Shown: positions 44,521 to 53,886 of the stretch, piece after piece | Layout of the letters: every line of letters begins with the position of its first letter | Numbering within the stretch: position 1 is the stretch's first letter | Source of the DNA: Streptomyces sp. NBC_00234 | GTDB taxonomy: Bacteria; Actinomycetota; Actinomycetes; Streptomycetales; Streptomycetaceae | Direction of reading: 5' to 3' | Assembly (NCBI RefSeq): GCF_036195325.1 | Contig: NZ_CP108101.1 | Location: forward strand, 2,046,001-2,110,000 | DNA: 64,000 nucleotides | Made by a program: the position numbers and the translations under genes | Notes under the pieces: model-generated | Seen by the model: the letters and a program-made list of their open reading frames with translations, nothing else | Told to the model about the DNA's origin: nothing | The model's database searches: none

Positions 44521-45323
44521 CCACCGCGGTGCCTCTGACCTGGCTGTACGTCCCCGGGGACCGGCCGGAGGTGGTGAACAAGGCGCTCTGTTCGGGTGCG
44601 GACGTGGTGATCATCGATCTGGAGGACGCGGTCGCTCCCGACCGGAAGGAGTACGCCAGGTCGGCCACCGCCGAACTGCTCACCGAACCCGCCGCGGGTT
44701 CGGTACCGGTCCACGTCCGGGTCCACGGCGAGGACGACGTACGGGCCCTGGCGGGGCTGCCGGGCCTCTCCGGGCTGCGGCTCCCCAAGATCACGCATGC
44801 GGCGAGCGTCCACCATGTGGCGGCGCTGGCGCCCGGCGTCCCGCTCTACCCGCTCCTGGAGTCGGCGCTCGCCGTCGAGCACGCGTACACGATCGCCTCC
44901 GCCCATCACGAGGTACGGGGCATCGCGCTGGGCGAGGCGGACCTCCGGGCGGACCTGGGGGTGCGGGAGGACGCCGGTCTGGACTGGTCGCGCAGCCGGA
45001 TCGTGGTCGCGGCGCGGGCGGCAGGGCTCGCTCCGCCCGTCCAGTCGGTGTTCCCCGACATCAGGGACCTGGACGGGCTGTGGTCGTCCTGCGCCCACGG
45101 CCGGTCCCTGGGGCTGCTGGGCCGGGCGGCGATCCATCCCCGGCAGCTGGCGGTCATCGAGCGGGCGTTCCGGCCCACCGCCCGGGAGATCGAGGCCGCC
45201 GAGCAGATCGTGGCGGCGGCCCTGCTGGACGCGGGCGCCCAGGCGCTGCCGGACGGAAGGTTCGTCGATGCGGCGGTGGTCGCCTCGGCGCGGCGGACGC
45301 TGGCCCTGGCACAGCCGGGCTGA
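44517..45323 (+). CDS. HpcH/HpaI family CoA-ester lyase (citrate lyase beta-like)
   Basis: The 268-residue TIM-barrel enzyme has the CitE-type motifs LYVPGDRPEVVNKAL, VVIIDLEDAVAPDRK, LESALAVEHAY, ALGEADLRADLGV and LGLLGRAAIHPRQLAVI. These supply the metal-binding glutamate and aspartate and the CoA pocket of malyl/citramalyl/HMG-type lyases. It ends the seven-gene operon and is followed by a 19-bp hairpin. The pairing with a type III CoA-transferase suggests the two act in series. The physiological acid is not known. Confidence 0.88.
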   Translation: MTTAVPLTWLYVPGDRPEVVNKALCSGADVVIIDLEDAVAPDRKEYARSATAELLTEPAAGSVPVHVRVHGEDDVRALAGLPGLSGLRLPKITHAASVHHVAALAPGVPLYPLLESALAVEHAYTIASAHHEVRGIALGEADLRADLGVREDAGLDWSRSRIVVAARAAGLAPPVQSVFPDIRDLDGLWSSCAHGRSLGLLGRAAIHPRQLAVIERAFRPTAREIEAAEQIVAAALLDAGAQALPDGRFVDAAVVASARRTLALAQPG

Positions 45324-45339
45324 GCGGGCGGAACGTAGA

Positions 45340-45380
45340 AATCGCCGGACGGGCTTGAGGATCAAGCCCGTCCGGCGATT
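45340..45380. terminator. Perfect 19-bp stem hairpin, bidirectional
   Basis: AATCGCCGGACGGGCTTGA at 45340-45358 pairs exactly with 45362-45380 around a three-base loop. It lies between the glycohydrolase operon and the convergent lgt gene. From memory, this same core (TCAAGCCCGTCCGGCGATT) is a terminator repeated many times in Streptomyces genomes. Confidence 0.9.
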
Positions 45381-45407
45381 GAGGAGCGCGAGTGCGTCGC
45401 CGAGCGG

Positions 45408-46418
45408 TCAGCTCTTGTCGGCGGTCTCCGGAGCACCGTTCGTCTCGGGCTCGTCGGAGCCCTCCGTGGCGTCCGTGGCGTCCGCGGCATCGACGGGGTC
45501 GTCGGATCCGGCGGCCTTCTCGGCGTCAGCGGTGTCACCGGCGTCCGCCGCGGACTCGGTGTCGCTGTCGCCGTCGGCGCCCTTGGACAGGTCGACCCGG
45601 TCGGTGGCGTCGGGCTCGACGATCTCCTCGCGTCCCGGCCGCACCTTCGCCGAGATGACGATGTAGGTCACGGCGAGCACGAAGACGACGATCGCGGTCC
45701 ACACGTTGAGCCGGAGGCCGAGCACGTGGTGGGCCTCGTCGACCCGCATGTACTCGATCCAGGCACGGCCCGTGCAGTACGCCGCGACGTACAGCGCGAA
45801 CGCCCGGCCGTGTCCGAGCTTGAACCGGCGGTCCGCCCAGATCACCAGCAGCGCGACGCCGATGCACCAGAGCGACTCGTAGAGGAAGGTCGGGTGGTAG
45901 GTGCCCGCGACCCGGTTCGGGCCCTCGCTGATCTCCAGCGCCCAGGGCACCTCGGTCGGCTTGCCGTACAGCTCCTGGTTGAACCAGTTGCCCCAGCGGC
46001 CGATGGCCTGGGCGAGAGCGATACCGGGTGCGAGCGCGTCGGCCCAGGCGGGCAGCGGGATTCCGCGGCGACGGCAGCCGATCCAGGCACCGACCGCGCC
46101 GAGCGCGATCGCGCCCCAGATTCCGAGGCCGCCTTCCCAGATCTTGAAGGCGTCGACCCAGTTCTCACCCTCGCTGAAGTACAGCTGGTAGTCGGTGATG
46201 ACGTGGTAGAGCCTGCCGCCGACAAGTCCGAAGGGCACGGCCCAGACGGCAATGTCGGCAACTGTGCCGGCTTTGCCGCCCCGGGCGACCCAGCGCTTGT
46301 TGCCGAACCAGACGGCGACGAAGACACCGATGATGATGCAGAACGCGTAGCCGCGAAGGGGGATCGGGCCGAGATCGATCACACCGGTCGACGGGCTGGG
46401 AATGTAGGCAAGGTTCAT
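45408..46418 (-). CDS. lgt: Prolipoprotein diacylglyceryl transferase
   Basis: This 336-residue membrane enzyme attaches diacylglycerol to the cysteine of prolipoproteins. The signature GRWGNWFNQELYG is present, with GGRLYHVITDY and WEGGLGIWGAI before it; about seven membrane segments are seen. The last 80 residues form an acidic, Ala/Asp/Ser-rich cytoplasmic tail that is longer than in most bacteria but common in Streptomyces. The ATG at 46418 gives MNLAYIPSPSTGVIDLG. The gene follows the DsbA-like gene and the trp genes on the same strand. Confidence 0.96.
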   Translation of the reverse strand: MNLAYIPSPSTGVIDLGPIPLRGYAFCIIIGVFVAVWFGNKRWVARGGKAGTVADIAVWAVPFGLVGGRLYHVITDYQLYFSEGENWVDAFKIWEGGLGIWGAIALGAVGAWIGCRRRGIPLPAWADALAPGIALAQAIGRWGNWFNQELYGKPTEVPWALEISEGPNRVAGTYHPTFLYESLWCIGVALLVIWADRRFKLGHGRAFALYVAAYCTGRAWIEYMRVDEAHHVLGLRLNVWTAIVVFVLAVTYIVISAKVRPGREEIVEPDATDRVDLSKGADGDSDTESAADAGDTADAEKAAGSDDPVDAADATDATEGSDEPETNGAPETADKS

Positions 46419-46517
46419 GACGGGGTCGACGCTACCTTGCCGGGTGGGACGTACGGCAAGCCGTCCGACAACTTCTGGGTAACGGGGCTGCCCTCACGAG
46501 CCCGCCCCGTGCCCTCG

Positions 46518-47342
46518 TCAGGAGGCCGACGGCGTCGGGGTGACCGTCGCCGGCTTCTTGCCCTTGTTGGCCTCGGCGACCCACTTCTTCAGGTTCGCCT
46601 CGGAGATCTGCTCGCCGTCCTTGCTCGGAAAGATCGACTCGCCGTTGAGCAGGGCGGTCGGAGTGCCCTGGAATCCGCCGTTCTGGAAGGCCGTGTTGGA
46701 TTTCTGGACCCAGGAGTCGTGTGTGCCGCTCTCCACGCAGCTGCGGAAGGCCGGGGTGTCGAGGCCCTTGACCTCACCGGCCAGCTCGATCAGCTTGCTG
46801 TTCTGGCCGAAGGCGTCGTCGGACTCGGCGGGCTGATTGCGGTAGAGCACGTCGTGGTACTCGGGAAACTTCCCGGCATCCTGCGCACACCCCGCCGCGT
46901 TGGCCGCCTTCAGCGATCCGCTGCCGCCGAGATTTCCGTCGATGATCGTGGCGAGGTGGTACTCGACCTTGATCTGGCCGCTGGCCTGCAGCTCGTGGAT
47001 CGTGTCCCGGAAGGCGTTCTCGAACTGGGCGCAGACCGGGCAGCGGAAGTCCTCCCAGATCGTGAGCGTGGACGGCGCGCCGTCCGCCCCGACCTGGAGG
47101 GCGAGGCTGTCCTTGCCGGTCGCACCCGAGGGCGCGACCGCGGGCCCCGCCTCGCTGTCGTTGTCGTCCTTGCCCGCGTTCGCGGCGATCAGGCCGACCA
47201 CGGCGGCCAGGGCCAGCACCCCCACGACGGCGCTCGCGACGATCAGCGTGCGCCGACGGCGCTCGCGCGCCTTCTCCCGCTCACGCTGCTGGACGAGCCG
47301 GTCGCGCGCGGCCCTGTTTCCCTCACGGTTCTTCTCGCTCAC
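46518..47342 (-). CDS. Membrane-anchored DsbA/thioredoxin-fold protein
   Basis: This 274-residue protein has a basic cytoplasmic N-terminus, one membrane helix near residues 32-53, and an extracellular thioredoxin-like domain with the redox motif CPVC in EDFRCPVCAQFENAF. The cis-proline region is GTPTALLNG. It resembles actinobacterial DsbA-like thiol oxidoreductases or MdbA, which form or isomerise disulfides in exported proteins. The GTG at 47342 (VSEKNREGNRAARDRL) gives a normal N-terminus; starts further upstream would run into the trpA terminator. Confidence 0.9.
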   Translation of the reverse strand: MSEKNREGNRAARDRLVQQREREKARERRRRTLIVASAVVGVLALAAVVGLIAANAGKDDNDSEAGPAVAPSGATGKDSLALQVGADGAPSTLTIWEDFRCPVCAQFENAFRDTIHELQASGQIKVEYHLATIIDGNLGGSGSLKAANAAGCAQDAGKFPEYHDVLYRNQPAESDDAFGQNSKLIELAGEVKGLDTPAFRSCVESGTHDSWVQKSNTAFQNGGFQGTPTALLNGESIFPSKDGEQISEANLKKWVAEANKGKKPATVTPTPSAS

Positions 47343-47357
47343 ACCCGCAGCAACGAA

Positions 47358-47385
47358 CCGGGGAGGCACGTGCGTGCCTCCCCGG
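47358..47385 (-). terminator. Terminator after trpA
   Basis: A perfect 13-bp stem (47358-47370 with 47373-47385) with a two-base spacer lies 32 bp past the trpA stop. It separates the trp genes from the DsbA-like gene. Confidence 0.8.
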
Positions 47386-47417
47386 TCCAGGTCCACCCGT
47401 ACGGGTTACACCCGGTG

Positions 47418-48239
47418 TCAGCGCTTTCGAACGCCTTCGGCCAGTTCGCCCGCCAACGCGCGGACCGCGTCCAGGCCGGCGGCCTCGTCGGCGGCGTCCA
47501 GCATCCGCTTGACGAAGGCGGAGCCGACGATCACGCCGTCCGCGAAGCCGGCGACCTCCCGGGCCTGCTCGGCGTTGGAGACGCCGAGGCCCACGCAGAC
47601 CGGCAGGTCGGTGGTGGCGCGGGTGCGCCGCACCAGGTCCTGGGCCTGCTCGCCGACCGACTCACGGGTGCCGGTGACCCCCATGAGCGAGGCCGCGTAG
47701 ACGAAGCCGGAGCCCGCCGCCGTGATGGTGGCGAGGCGCTTGTCCTGGCTGCTCGGCGCGACGACGAACACGGTCGCGAGCCCGTGCTTCGCGGCGTGCT
47801 CGCGCCACACCGCGGACTCCTGGACCGGCAGGTCGGGCAGGATGCACCCGGCGCCGCCCGCCTCGGCGAGCTCGGCGGTGAAGCGTTCGATGCCGTACCG
47901 GTCGATGGGGTTCCAGTACGTCATGACGAGGATCGGGGCCCCGGTCGCCTCGTACGCCTCGCGGACCGTACGCATCACATCGGCGATCTTGACGCCGCCG
48001 CGCAGGGCGATGTCGTCGGCGGTCTGGATGACCGGTCCGTCGAGCACCGGGTCGCTGTGCGGGAGACCGATCTCGACGACGTCGGCGCCGCCCGCGACGA
48101 CCGCCTTCACCGCCGCGATGCCGCCGTCGACGGTCGGGAATCCGGCGGGCAGATACGCGATCAGCGCCGCCCGGTCCTCCGACTTCGCCTTGGCCAGCGT
48201 CGTACTCAGCAGCTCCGTGTTTCCGCCGTGCCCGCTCAC
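47418..48239 (-). CDS. trpA: Tryptophan synthase alpha subunit
   Basis: The 273-residue alpha subunit splits indole-3-glycerol phosphate to indole and passes it to TrpB through a tunnel. The catalytic residues are in [18 protein letters not shown] (the first glutamate and second aspartate), and PAGFP, TYWNP and GCILPDLP are typical. The start is GTG overlapping the trpB stop by four bases (GTGA). It is the last trp gene and is followed by a hairpin. Confidence 0.98.
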   Translation of the reverse strand: MSGHGGNTELLSTTLAKAKSEDRAALIAYLPAGFPTVDGGIAAVKAVVAGGADVVEIGLPHSDPVLDGPVIQTADDIALRGGVKIADVMRTVREAYEATGAPILVMTYWNPIDRYGIERFTAELAEAGGAGCILPDLPVQESAVWREHAAKHGLATVFVVAPSSQDKRLATITAAGSGFVYAASLMGVTGTRESVGEQAQDLVRRTRATTDLPVCVGLGVSNAEQAREVAGFADGVIVGSAFVKRMLDAADEAAGLDAVRALAGELAEGVRKR

Positions 48240-49474
48240 TTGGCCCCCTCCGTGTCGTACAGCCCGAAGTACCGCGCCGCCGTGTCCATGTCCTTGTCGC
48301 CGCGGCCGGACAGGTTGATCAGGATCAGCCCGTCCTCGCCGAGCTCCTGCCCGAGGTCCAGGGCCCCCGCCAGCGCGTGCGCGCTCTCGATGGCCGGGAT
48401 GATCCCTTCGGTGCGGGAGAGGAGGCGCAGCGCCTGCATGGCGGCGTCGTCGGTGACCGCGCGGTACTCGCCGCGGCCGAGGTCCTTCAGGTAGGCGTGC
48501 TCCGGGCCGATGCCCGGGTAGTCGAGTCCGGCCGAGATCGAGTACGGCTCGGTGATCTGGCCCTCCTCGTCCTGGAGGACGTAGGACCGCGAGCCGTGCA
48601 GGATGCCGGGCTCGCCCGCGGTCAGCGTCGCCGCGTGCTCGCCGGTCTCCACGCCGTGTCCGGCCGGCTCGCAGCCGATCAGACGGACTCCGGCGTCCGG
48701 GATGAAGGCGTGGAAGAGGCCGATGGCGTTGGAGCCGCCGCCGACACAGGCGACCGCGGCGTCCGGCAGCCGTCCGGCCCGCTCCAGGATCTGCCGCCTG
48801 GCCTCGACGCCGATCACCCGGTGGAAGTCGCGGACCATCGCCGGGAAGGGGTGCGGTCCGGCGACCGTGCCGAAGAGGTAGTGCGTACGGTCCACGTTGG
48901 CGACCCAGTCGCGGAACGCCTCGTTGATGGCGTCCTTGAGCGTCCTGGAGCCGGACTTCACGGCGATGACCTCGGCGCCGAGCATCCGCATCCGCGCCAC
49001 GTTCAGCGCCTGCCGCTCGGTGTCGATCTCCCCCATGTAGATGGTGCAGTCGAGCCCGAAGAGCGCGCAGGCGGTCGCCGTGGCGACGCCGTGCTGGCCC
49101 GCGCCCGTCTCGGCGATGACCCGGGTCTTGCCCATGCGCTTGGTGAGAAGTGCCTGGCCCAGCACGTTGTTGATCTTGTGCGAGCCGGTGTGGTTCAGGT
49201 CCTCGCGCTTGAGGAAGACCCGTGCGCCGCCCGCGTGCTCGGCGAAGCGCGGGACCTCGGTCAGCGCGCTGGGCCGCCCGGTGTAGTTGACCATGAGCTC
49301 GTTGAGCTCGGCGGCGAAGTTCGGGTCGCTCTTCGCCTTGTCGTACTCGACGGCGACCTCGTCCACGGCGGCGACGAGCGCCTCCGGGATGAACTTTCCA
49401 CCGAACGCGCCGAAATAGCCCTCGGCGCTGGGGATCAGACCCTCGGGGTCCGGAATGAAGAAGTCAGACGACAT
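48236..49474 (-). CDS. trpB: Tryptophan synthase beta subunit
   Basis: The 412-residue PLP enzyme joins indole and serine. The PLP lysine is in [14 protein letters not shown] and the phosphate loop in [25 protein letters not shown] is also standard. The ATG at 49474 has GAGGAG 8 bases upstream; an upstream start adding eight residues is less likely. There are 139 bp between trpM and trpB with an 8-bp hairpin (49539-49557), so a separate promoter or partial terminator there is possible. Confidence 0.98.
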   Translation of the reverse strand: MSSDFFIPDPEGLIPSAEGYFGAFGGKFIPEALVAAVDEVAVEYDKAKSDPNFAAELNELMVNYTGRPSALTEVPRFAEHAGGARVFLKREDLNHTGSHKINNVLGQALLTKRMGKTRVIAETGAGQHGVATATACALFGLDCTIYMGEIDTERQALNVARMRMLGAEVIAVKSGSRTLKDAINEAFRDWVANVDRTHYLFGTVAGPHPFPAMVRDFHRVIGVEARRQILERAGRLPDAAVACVGGGSNAIGLFHAFIPDAGVRLIGCEPAGHGVETGEHAATLTAGEPGILHGSRSYVLQDEEGQITEPYSISAGLDYPGIGPEHAYLKDLGRGEYRAVTDDAAMQALRLLSRTEGIIPAIESAHALAGALDLGQELGEDGLILINLSGRGDKDMDTAARYFGLYDTEGAK

Positions 49475-49613
49475 CCGACATGCTCCTCGACATTGCAACG
49501 GGTGGGTTCACCGTATGCGCCGTGAGCGGAGCGCCACGCCGACCGCGGTGCGGTCGGGGCGGTGCGGTCGTACGGGTCCCCCGTTTGCGACGAGGGGTGA
49601 CGGCCGGGGCTCG

Positions 49614-49829
49614 CTACGGCGCGGACCCCGTGCGCCATCGCATGCCGTTGACCTGTCCCGGCTCGTCGCCGATCACGTACCGCACACGCCGGCCGTGCAC
49701 GCGCCTGGCGGGGGCGCGGCAGCCGCGCGGGCGGCAGCCGCGCGCCAGCGGCGCGTGCGGGACCCGGGCCGTCGCCCCGGCGGGGCGCAGGCCCGGCCGG
49801 ACGCGGCACACGGGACGGTCGGCGGACAT
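49614..49829 (-). CDS. trpM: TrpM, small tryptophan-biosynthesis modulator
   Basis: This 71-residue basic protein sits between trpC and trpB as in other Streptomyces, where TrpM was described as modulating tryptophan synthesis. The conserved core is RGCRPRGCRAPARRVHGRR, continuing VRYVIGDEPGQVNGMRWR. The ATG at 49829 lies 8 bp past the trpC stop. A longer open frame in another phase (49435-49809) overlaps it and is rejected. The product has no catalytic motif. Confidence 0.88.
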   Translation of the reverse strand: MSADRPVCRVRPGLRPAGATARVPHAPLARGCRPRGCRAPARRVHGRRVRYVIGDEPGQVNGMRWRTGSAP

Positions 49830-49837
49830 CGGAAGGG

Positions 49838-50647
49838 TCAGCCCCGTCCGTGCCTGAGCGCCGGGTGGGCGCCGGCGGCGACCAGGTCGGCGACGGCGGC
49901 CCGCGGGTCGCGGCCGGTGACCAGGGATTCGCCGACGAGCACCGCGTCGGCGCCCGCGTTGGCGTAGGCGATCAGGTCGTGCGGACCGCGGACTCCGGAC
50001 TCGGCGACCTTCACGATGTGGTCGGGGATCTCGGGGGCGACGCGCTCGAAGGTGGAGCGGTCGACCTTGAGGTCCTTCAGGTTGCGCGCGTTGACACCGA
50101 TGATCTTCGCCCCGGCGTCCACCGCACGCTCCGCCTCCTCCTCGTCGTGCGCCTCGACCAGCGGCGTCAGGCCGATCGACTCGGCGCGCTCGATCAGCGA
50201 GACCAGGGCCTCCTGGTCGAGAGCGGCGACGATCAGCAGGACCAGGTCGGCGCCGTAGGCGCGGGCCTCCCACAGCTGGTACGAGGTGACGATGAAGTCC
50301 TTGCGGAGGATCGGCGTGTCGACCTTCGCACGCACGGCCTCCAGGTCCGCGAGCGAGCCGCCGAAGCGGCGCTCCTCGGTGAGGACGGAGATGACGGACG
50401 CGCCGCCGGCCTCGTAGTCCGCGGCGAGCGCGGCCGGGTCGGCGATCGCGGCCAGGGCCCCCTTGGAGGGGCTGGAACGCTTGACCTCGCAGATGACGGT
50501 CACACCCTCGCCGCGCAGTGCGGCGACTCCGTCCTTCGCCTCGGGAGCGCGCGCGGCGCGCTCCTTCAGCTCGTCGAGGCTGACGCGCGCCTGCCGCTCC
50601 GCGAGGTCGGCGCGAACGCCTTCGATGATCTCGTCGAGCACACTCAC
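49838..50647 (-). CDS. trpC: Indole-3-glycerol phosphate synthase
   Basis: The 269-residue barrel enzyme closes the indole ring. Conserved segments are [63 protein letters not shown] and AESGVRG. The GTG at 50647 ([12 protein letters not shown]) follows GGAAGGGGG at 8 bases; starts further upstream add about 31 Pro/Ser-rich residues unlike the family. First gene of trpC-trpM-trpB-trpA, 124 bp after the DUF2752 gene. Confidence 0.98.
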   Translation of the reverse strand: MSVLDEIIEGVRADLAERQARVSLDELKERAARAPEAKDGVAALRGEGVTVICEVKRSSPSKGALAAIADPAALAADYEAGGASVISVLTEERRFGGSLADLEAVRAKVDTPILRKDFIVTSYQLWEARAYGADLVLLIVAALDQEALVSLIERAESIGLTPLVEAHDEEEAERAVDAGAKIIGVNARNLKDLKVDRSTFERVAPEIPDHIVKVAESGVRGPHDLIAYANAGADAVLVGESLVTGRDPRAAVADLVAAGAHPALRHGRG

Positions 50648-50771
50648 GCGAGCGGCCCCCTTCCGGAACGGTGATGACGGTGATGAGGGAACAGGATCAG
50701 CCATGACGATGGTATCCGCAGGAGGCCGATGGGCCCGCATCGTGTCAGCTCGCGTCCCACTACCTGGGCAT

Positions 50772-51302
50772 TCACGGCGCCAGCGCCGAGCCGAACGGCA
50801 GGTTCCGGACGACCGCGAAGATCAGCAGCAGGGCCCCGATGCTCCACCAGTAGCCCGGGGCGAGAGTGATCCGCAGGGGCTTCCCCCTGCTCGCGCGGAC
50901 CATCCACAGCACCCAGACGACGGCGAACACGCCGTAGCCGACGACGGCCGGCGCGTTCGAGCCGAGTGCGGCGCCGAGGTCTCCGTGGGCGAACGCGTAG
51001 GCGCTGCGCAGTCCGCCGCAGCCGGGGCAGAACACGCCGGTGAACCGGAGCAGCGGGCAGACCGGGTAGTGGCCCGGCTCGTTCGGGTCGACCGTCGCCA
51101 CGTATCCGAAGGCTCCGACGACGACGGCCATCGCGCCCACGGGCGCGGCGAGCCGCCGGAGCCGGGAGACGGGCGCGTGGGCGGGAGCGGGGGCGAACAC
51201 GGGAGCGTGCGGCGAGGCCGCTCCTGAGGGTGGTGGCCCGGCGGGTGGCGGGGCGGCGTCTTGTGCTGGCGAGGCGTCCACCCGGTGATTGTCGCCGTTC
51301 AT
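50772..51302 (-). CDS. DUF2752 membrane protein
   Basis: The 176-residue protein has a Pro/Ala-rich cytoplasmic start of about 45 residues, then three membrane helices. The family motif is [20 protein letters not shown], with two cysteines at CPGC and one at CPLL. DUF2752 proteins are widespread in actinobacteria and have no known role. It lies between the HGxxPAAW protein and trpC, an arrangement I recall as conserved in Streptomyces. Confidence 0.88.
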   Translation of the reverse strand: MNGDNHRVDASPAQDAAPPPAGPPPSGAASPHAPVFAPAPAHAPVSRLRRLAAPVGAMAVVVGAFGYVATVDPNEPGHYPVCPLLRFTGVFCPGCGGLRSAYAFAHGDLGAALGSNAPAVVGYGVFAVVWVLWMVRASRGKPLRITLAPGYWWSIGALLLIFAVVRNLPFGSALAP

Positions 51303-51360
51303 ACGGAAAGGCGCAGCCCGGGCAGGGCTGCGCCTCGCGTCGTACGTCGGGGGCGGAGGG

Positions 51361-51612
51361 TCAGGAGGTGGTCTGGGCCTGTCCCGCGCGCGCCCTGGCC
51401 TGGGCCAGCTCCGCCGACTCCTTCGGCATGCCGAGACCGGCGGCCCTCATGGCGAGACCGACGACACCGCCGATGAAGACGACGGCGATACCGGCCCAGA
51501 AGCCGAGCGGGTTGGCCGCGACCATGAAGACGCCTGCGACACAGAAGCCGATGAACGAGATGATGACACCGGTCCAGGCGGCCGGGGTGTGTCCGTGGCT
51601 GCTGCCCGCCAT
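51361..51612 (-). CDS. HGxxPAAW-motif small membrane protein
   Basis: The 83-residue protein starts MAGSSHGHTPAAWTGVI, the defining motif of a small actinobacterial membrane family of unknown function. Two membrane helices follow, ISFIGFCVAGVFMVAAN and FWAGIAVVFIGGVVGLAM, and a short charged tail. The ATG at 51612 follows GAGGAG at 6 bases. It is part of the trp-associated membrane gene set. Confidence 0.88.
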   Translation of the reverse strand: MAGSSHGHTPAAWTGVIISFIGFCVAGVFMVAANPLGFWAGIAVVFIGGVVGLAMRAAGLGMPKESAELAQARARAGQAQTTS

Positions 51613-51707
51613 GAGTTGCTCCTCGTTGGTGTTGCGCTGAAGGTATCGCTGTACAGAAAGCTCGGACCCATTGTCCCGTACGTGCGGGTAGGACGTGAGC
51701 TGGGGGG

Positions 51708-52367
51708 TCATACCTCGCGCGTCGGGTCCTCGCCGCGGTCCAGGGCCTTCCAGAGGTCCTCGGGCCGGTCGGGGTCCACGGCGGCGGGGGCGGTCTTACG
51801 GGGGCGGGGCGTGCCGTCGCGCTCGTACCGTCCCGACATGGTGGGCCAGCGGCTCCCGTAGCGCAGGGCGAGCAGCCCGGCGAGGAGGATCAGCAGCCCG
51901 CCGACGGCCGTGACGTACGGCCAGGCGGTGTGGGTGAGGGCGTCGATGGTGGCCGAGGTGTTGCCGGTGGTCTGCGCGGCCTTCTCGTCGAGGGCCGTGC
52001 TGTCCGAGGCGCCCAGGTAGGCGCTCAGGCCGGCGCCGAGGCCGCTGAGGGCGAGGAGTCCGGCGACGAGCGCACGGCCGCCGCTCCGGACCGCGAACAC
52101 GGCGACGAGGGCCGCCAGCGCGACGATGGCCAGGGCCGCGGGGAGGCCGGTGACGTCCTGGCCGTCGGCCGTCAGCGGGAGGATCCCGCCGCCGACGGCG
52201 GCCTCGCCCTCGGCCCACGTCCGGCCGGACGCGAGGAGGACGACGGTCGAGCCCGCCGCGCCGAGGAGCAGGGCTGCGGCCAGGCTGCGGCGGCTGGCCG
52301 CGCCGTCGGGCGCGGTGGCGGCTCGGGAACGGGTCTGGGGTACGGGCACAGCACTCACATACCCCAC
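51708..52367 (-). CDS. Trp-associated membrane protein (TIGR02234 family)
   Basis: The 219-residue protein has four membrane helices and lies next to trpE, as the TIGR02234 family does across actinobacteria. The helices include LAAALLLGAAGSTVVLLASG, LAIVALAALVAVFAV and AVGGLLILLAGLLALRYG; the C-terminus is a charged tail with RPEDLWKALDRGEDPT. The GTG at 52367 is 14 bp past the trpE stop; a GTG at 52358 is an alternative. Function is unknown; transport or sensing of tryptophan intermediates has been guessed only from context. Confidence 0.86.
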   Translation of the reverse strand: MGYVSAVPVPQTRSRAATAPDGAASRRSLAAALLLGAAGSTVVLLASGRTWAEGEAAVGGGILPLTADGQDVTGLPAALAIVALAALVAVFAVRSGGRALVAGLLALSGLGAGLSAYLGASDSTALDEKAAQTTGNTSATIDALTHTAWPYVTAVGGLLILLAGLLALRYGSRWPTMSGRYERDGTPRPRKTAPAAVDPDRPEDLWKALDRGEDPTREV

Positions 52368-52381
52368 TATCCCTTACCGCC

Positions 52382-53875
52382 TCATCGCTCGTGGAGGCGG
52401 TTGGCCGTATGGACCGCGCGGAGGACCGCGGCGGCCTTGTTGCGGCACTCGGTGTCCTCGGCGACCGGGTCGGAATCGGCGACGACACCCGCTCCGGCCT
52501 GGACGTACGCGGTGCCGTCGCGGAGCAGCGCGGTGCGGATGGCGATCGCGGTGTCGGAGTCGCCGGCGAAGTCGAGATAGCCGACGCATCCTCCGTACAG
52601 ACCGCGCCGGGTCGGTTCCAGGTCCTCGATGATCTGCATCGCGCGCGGCTTGGGCGCCCCGGAGAGGGTGCCCGCGGGGAAGCAGGCGGTGAGGACGTCG
52701 AACGCGGTGCGGTCCTCGGCGACGCGGCCGGTGACGGTGGAGACGATGTGCATCACGTGCGAGTACCGCTCGACCGACATGAAGTCCACGACCTCGACGC
52801 TGCCGGGTTCGCAGACCCGCCCCAGGTCGTTGCGGCCGAGGTCGACGAGCATCAGGTGCTCGGCGCGCTCCTTCGGGTCCGCGAGGAGCTCGTCGGCGAG
52901 GGCCTGGTCCTCCTGCGGGGTGGCGCCGCGGTGCCGGGTGCCGGCGATGGGGTGGACCATGGCCCGCCCGTCCTCGACCTTGACCAGGGCTTCGGGGCTG
53001 GAACCGACGACGTCGAAGCCGTCGAAGCGGAAGAGGTACATGTACGGCGAGGGGTTGGTGGCGCGCAGCACCCGGTAGACGTCCAGGGCGCTCGCGGTGC
53101 ACGGCGTCTCGAAGCGCTGGGAGGGCACCACCTGGAAGGCTTCGCCCGCCCTGATGCGTTCCTTGATGTCGTCGACGGCGTCCTGGTACGCCTTGCCGCC
53201 CCACAGGGCGGTGTACGGCGGCAGCTCGGAGGGCGGCAGCGCGGCGGGGGCGTTCTCGACGGGCCGGCGCAGGTCCTGCTCCATGGCGTCGAGCCTGGTC
53301 ACGGCGTCGTTGTACGCCTCGTCGGCGCCGGTCTGCAGGTCGTTGTGGTTGATCGCGTTGGCGATCAGGAGGACCGTGCCGTCCCAGTGGTCGAGGACGG
53401 CGAGGTCCGAGGTGAGCAGCATGGTGAGCTCGGGGAGCTTCAGGTCGTCGCCGCCGTGCTCCTCGATCCGCTCCAGCCGGCGCACGACGTCGTAGCCGAG
53501 GTAGCCGACCATGCCGCCGGTGAAGGGCGGGAGCTTCTCGTCGACGGCCAGGTCGCGCGGGGTGTGCAGGGTCTCGATGGTGGCGCGCAGGGCCTGCAGC
53601 GGGTCCCCGTCGGCGGGGACGCCGACGGGCGGGGTGCCGAGCCAGTGGGCCTGCCCGTCGCGAGAGGTCAGCGTGGCGTCACTGCGGACGCCGATGAAGG
53701 AGTAGCGGGACCAGGTCCGGCCGTTCTCCGCGGACTCGAGGAGGAAGGTGCCGGTGCGTTCGGCCGCGAGCTTGCGGTAGAGCCCGACCGGGGTGTCGCC
53801 GTCCGCGAGGAGCCTGCGGCTGACGGGGATGACGCGCCGGTCGACGGCCAGCTTGCGGAAGGTCTCAAGATCCAT
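52382..53875 (-). CDS. trpE: Anthranilate synthase component I
   Basis: The 497-residue chorismate-using enzyme makes anthranilate with an amidotransferase subunit encoded elsewhere. The feedback-binding region [16 protein letters not shown] is near residue 43, and the catalytic domain has [44 protein letters not shown] and [16 protein letters not shown] in parts. The ATG at 53875 gives [20 protein letters not shown]. It follows hisI by 11 bp, so the two are probably cotranscribed. No leader peptide with tandem Trp codons is visible before it. Confidence 0.97.
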   Translation of the reverse strand: MDLETFRKLAVDRRVIPVSRRLLADGDTPVGLYRKLAAERTGTFLLESAENGRTWSRYSFIGVRSDATLTSRDGQAHWLGTPPVGVPADGDPLQALRATIETLHTPRDLAVDEKLPPFTGGMVGYLGYDVVRRLERIEEHGGDDLKLPELTMLLTSDLAVLDHWDGTVLLIANAINHNDLQTGADEAYNDAVTRLDAMEQDLRRPVENAPAALPPSELPPYTALWGGKAYQDAVDDIKERIRAGEAFQVVPSQRFETPCTASALDVYRVLRATNPSPYMYLFRFDGFDVVGSSPEALVKVEDGRAMVHPIAGTRHRGATPQEDQALADELLADPKERAEHLMLVDLGRNDLGRVCEPGSVEVVDFMSVERYSHVMHIVSTVTGRVAEDRTAFDVLTACFPAGTLSGAPKPRAMQIIEDLEPTRRGLYGGCVGYLDFAGDSDTAIAIRTALLRDGTAYVQAGAGVVADSDPVAEDTECRNKAAAVLRAVHTANRLHER

Positions 53876-53886
53876 GGCCGGTGACC

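Noticed and set aside
49539..49557. Small hairpin between trpM and trpB as a tryptophan attenuator
   Set aside because: The stem is only 8 bp, there is no leader peptide with Trp codons and no T run; it is mentioned only as a possible weak terminator.
49435..49809. 124-codon minus-strand frame overlapping trpM
   Set aside because: The overlapping frame at 49614-49829 carries the conserved TrpM sequence and the right spacing to trpC; this one has only Arg/Pro-rich sequence.
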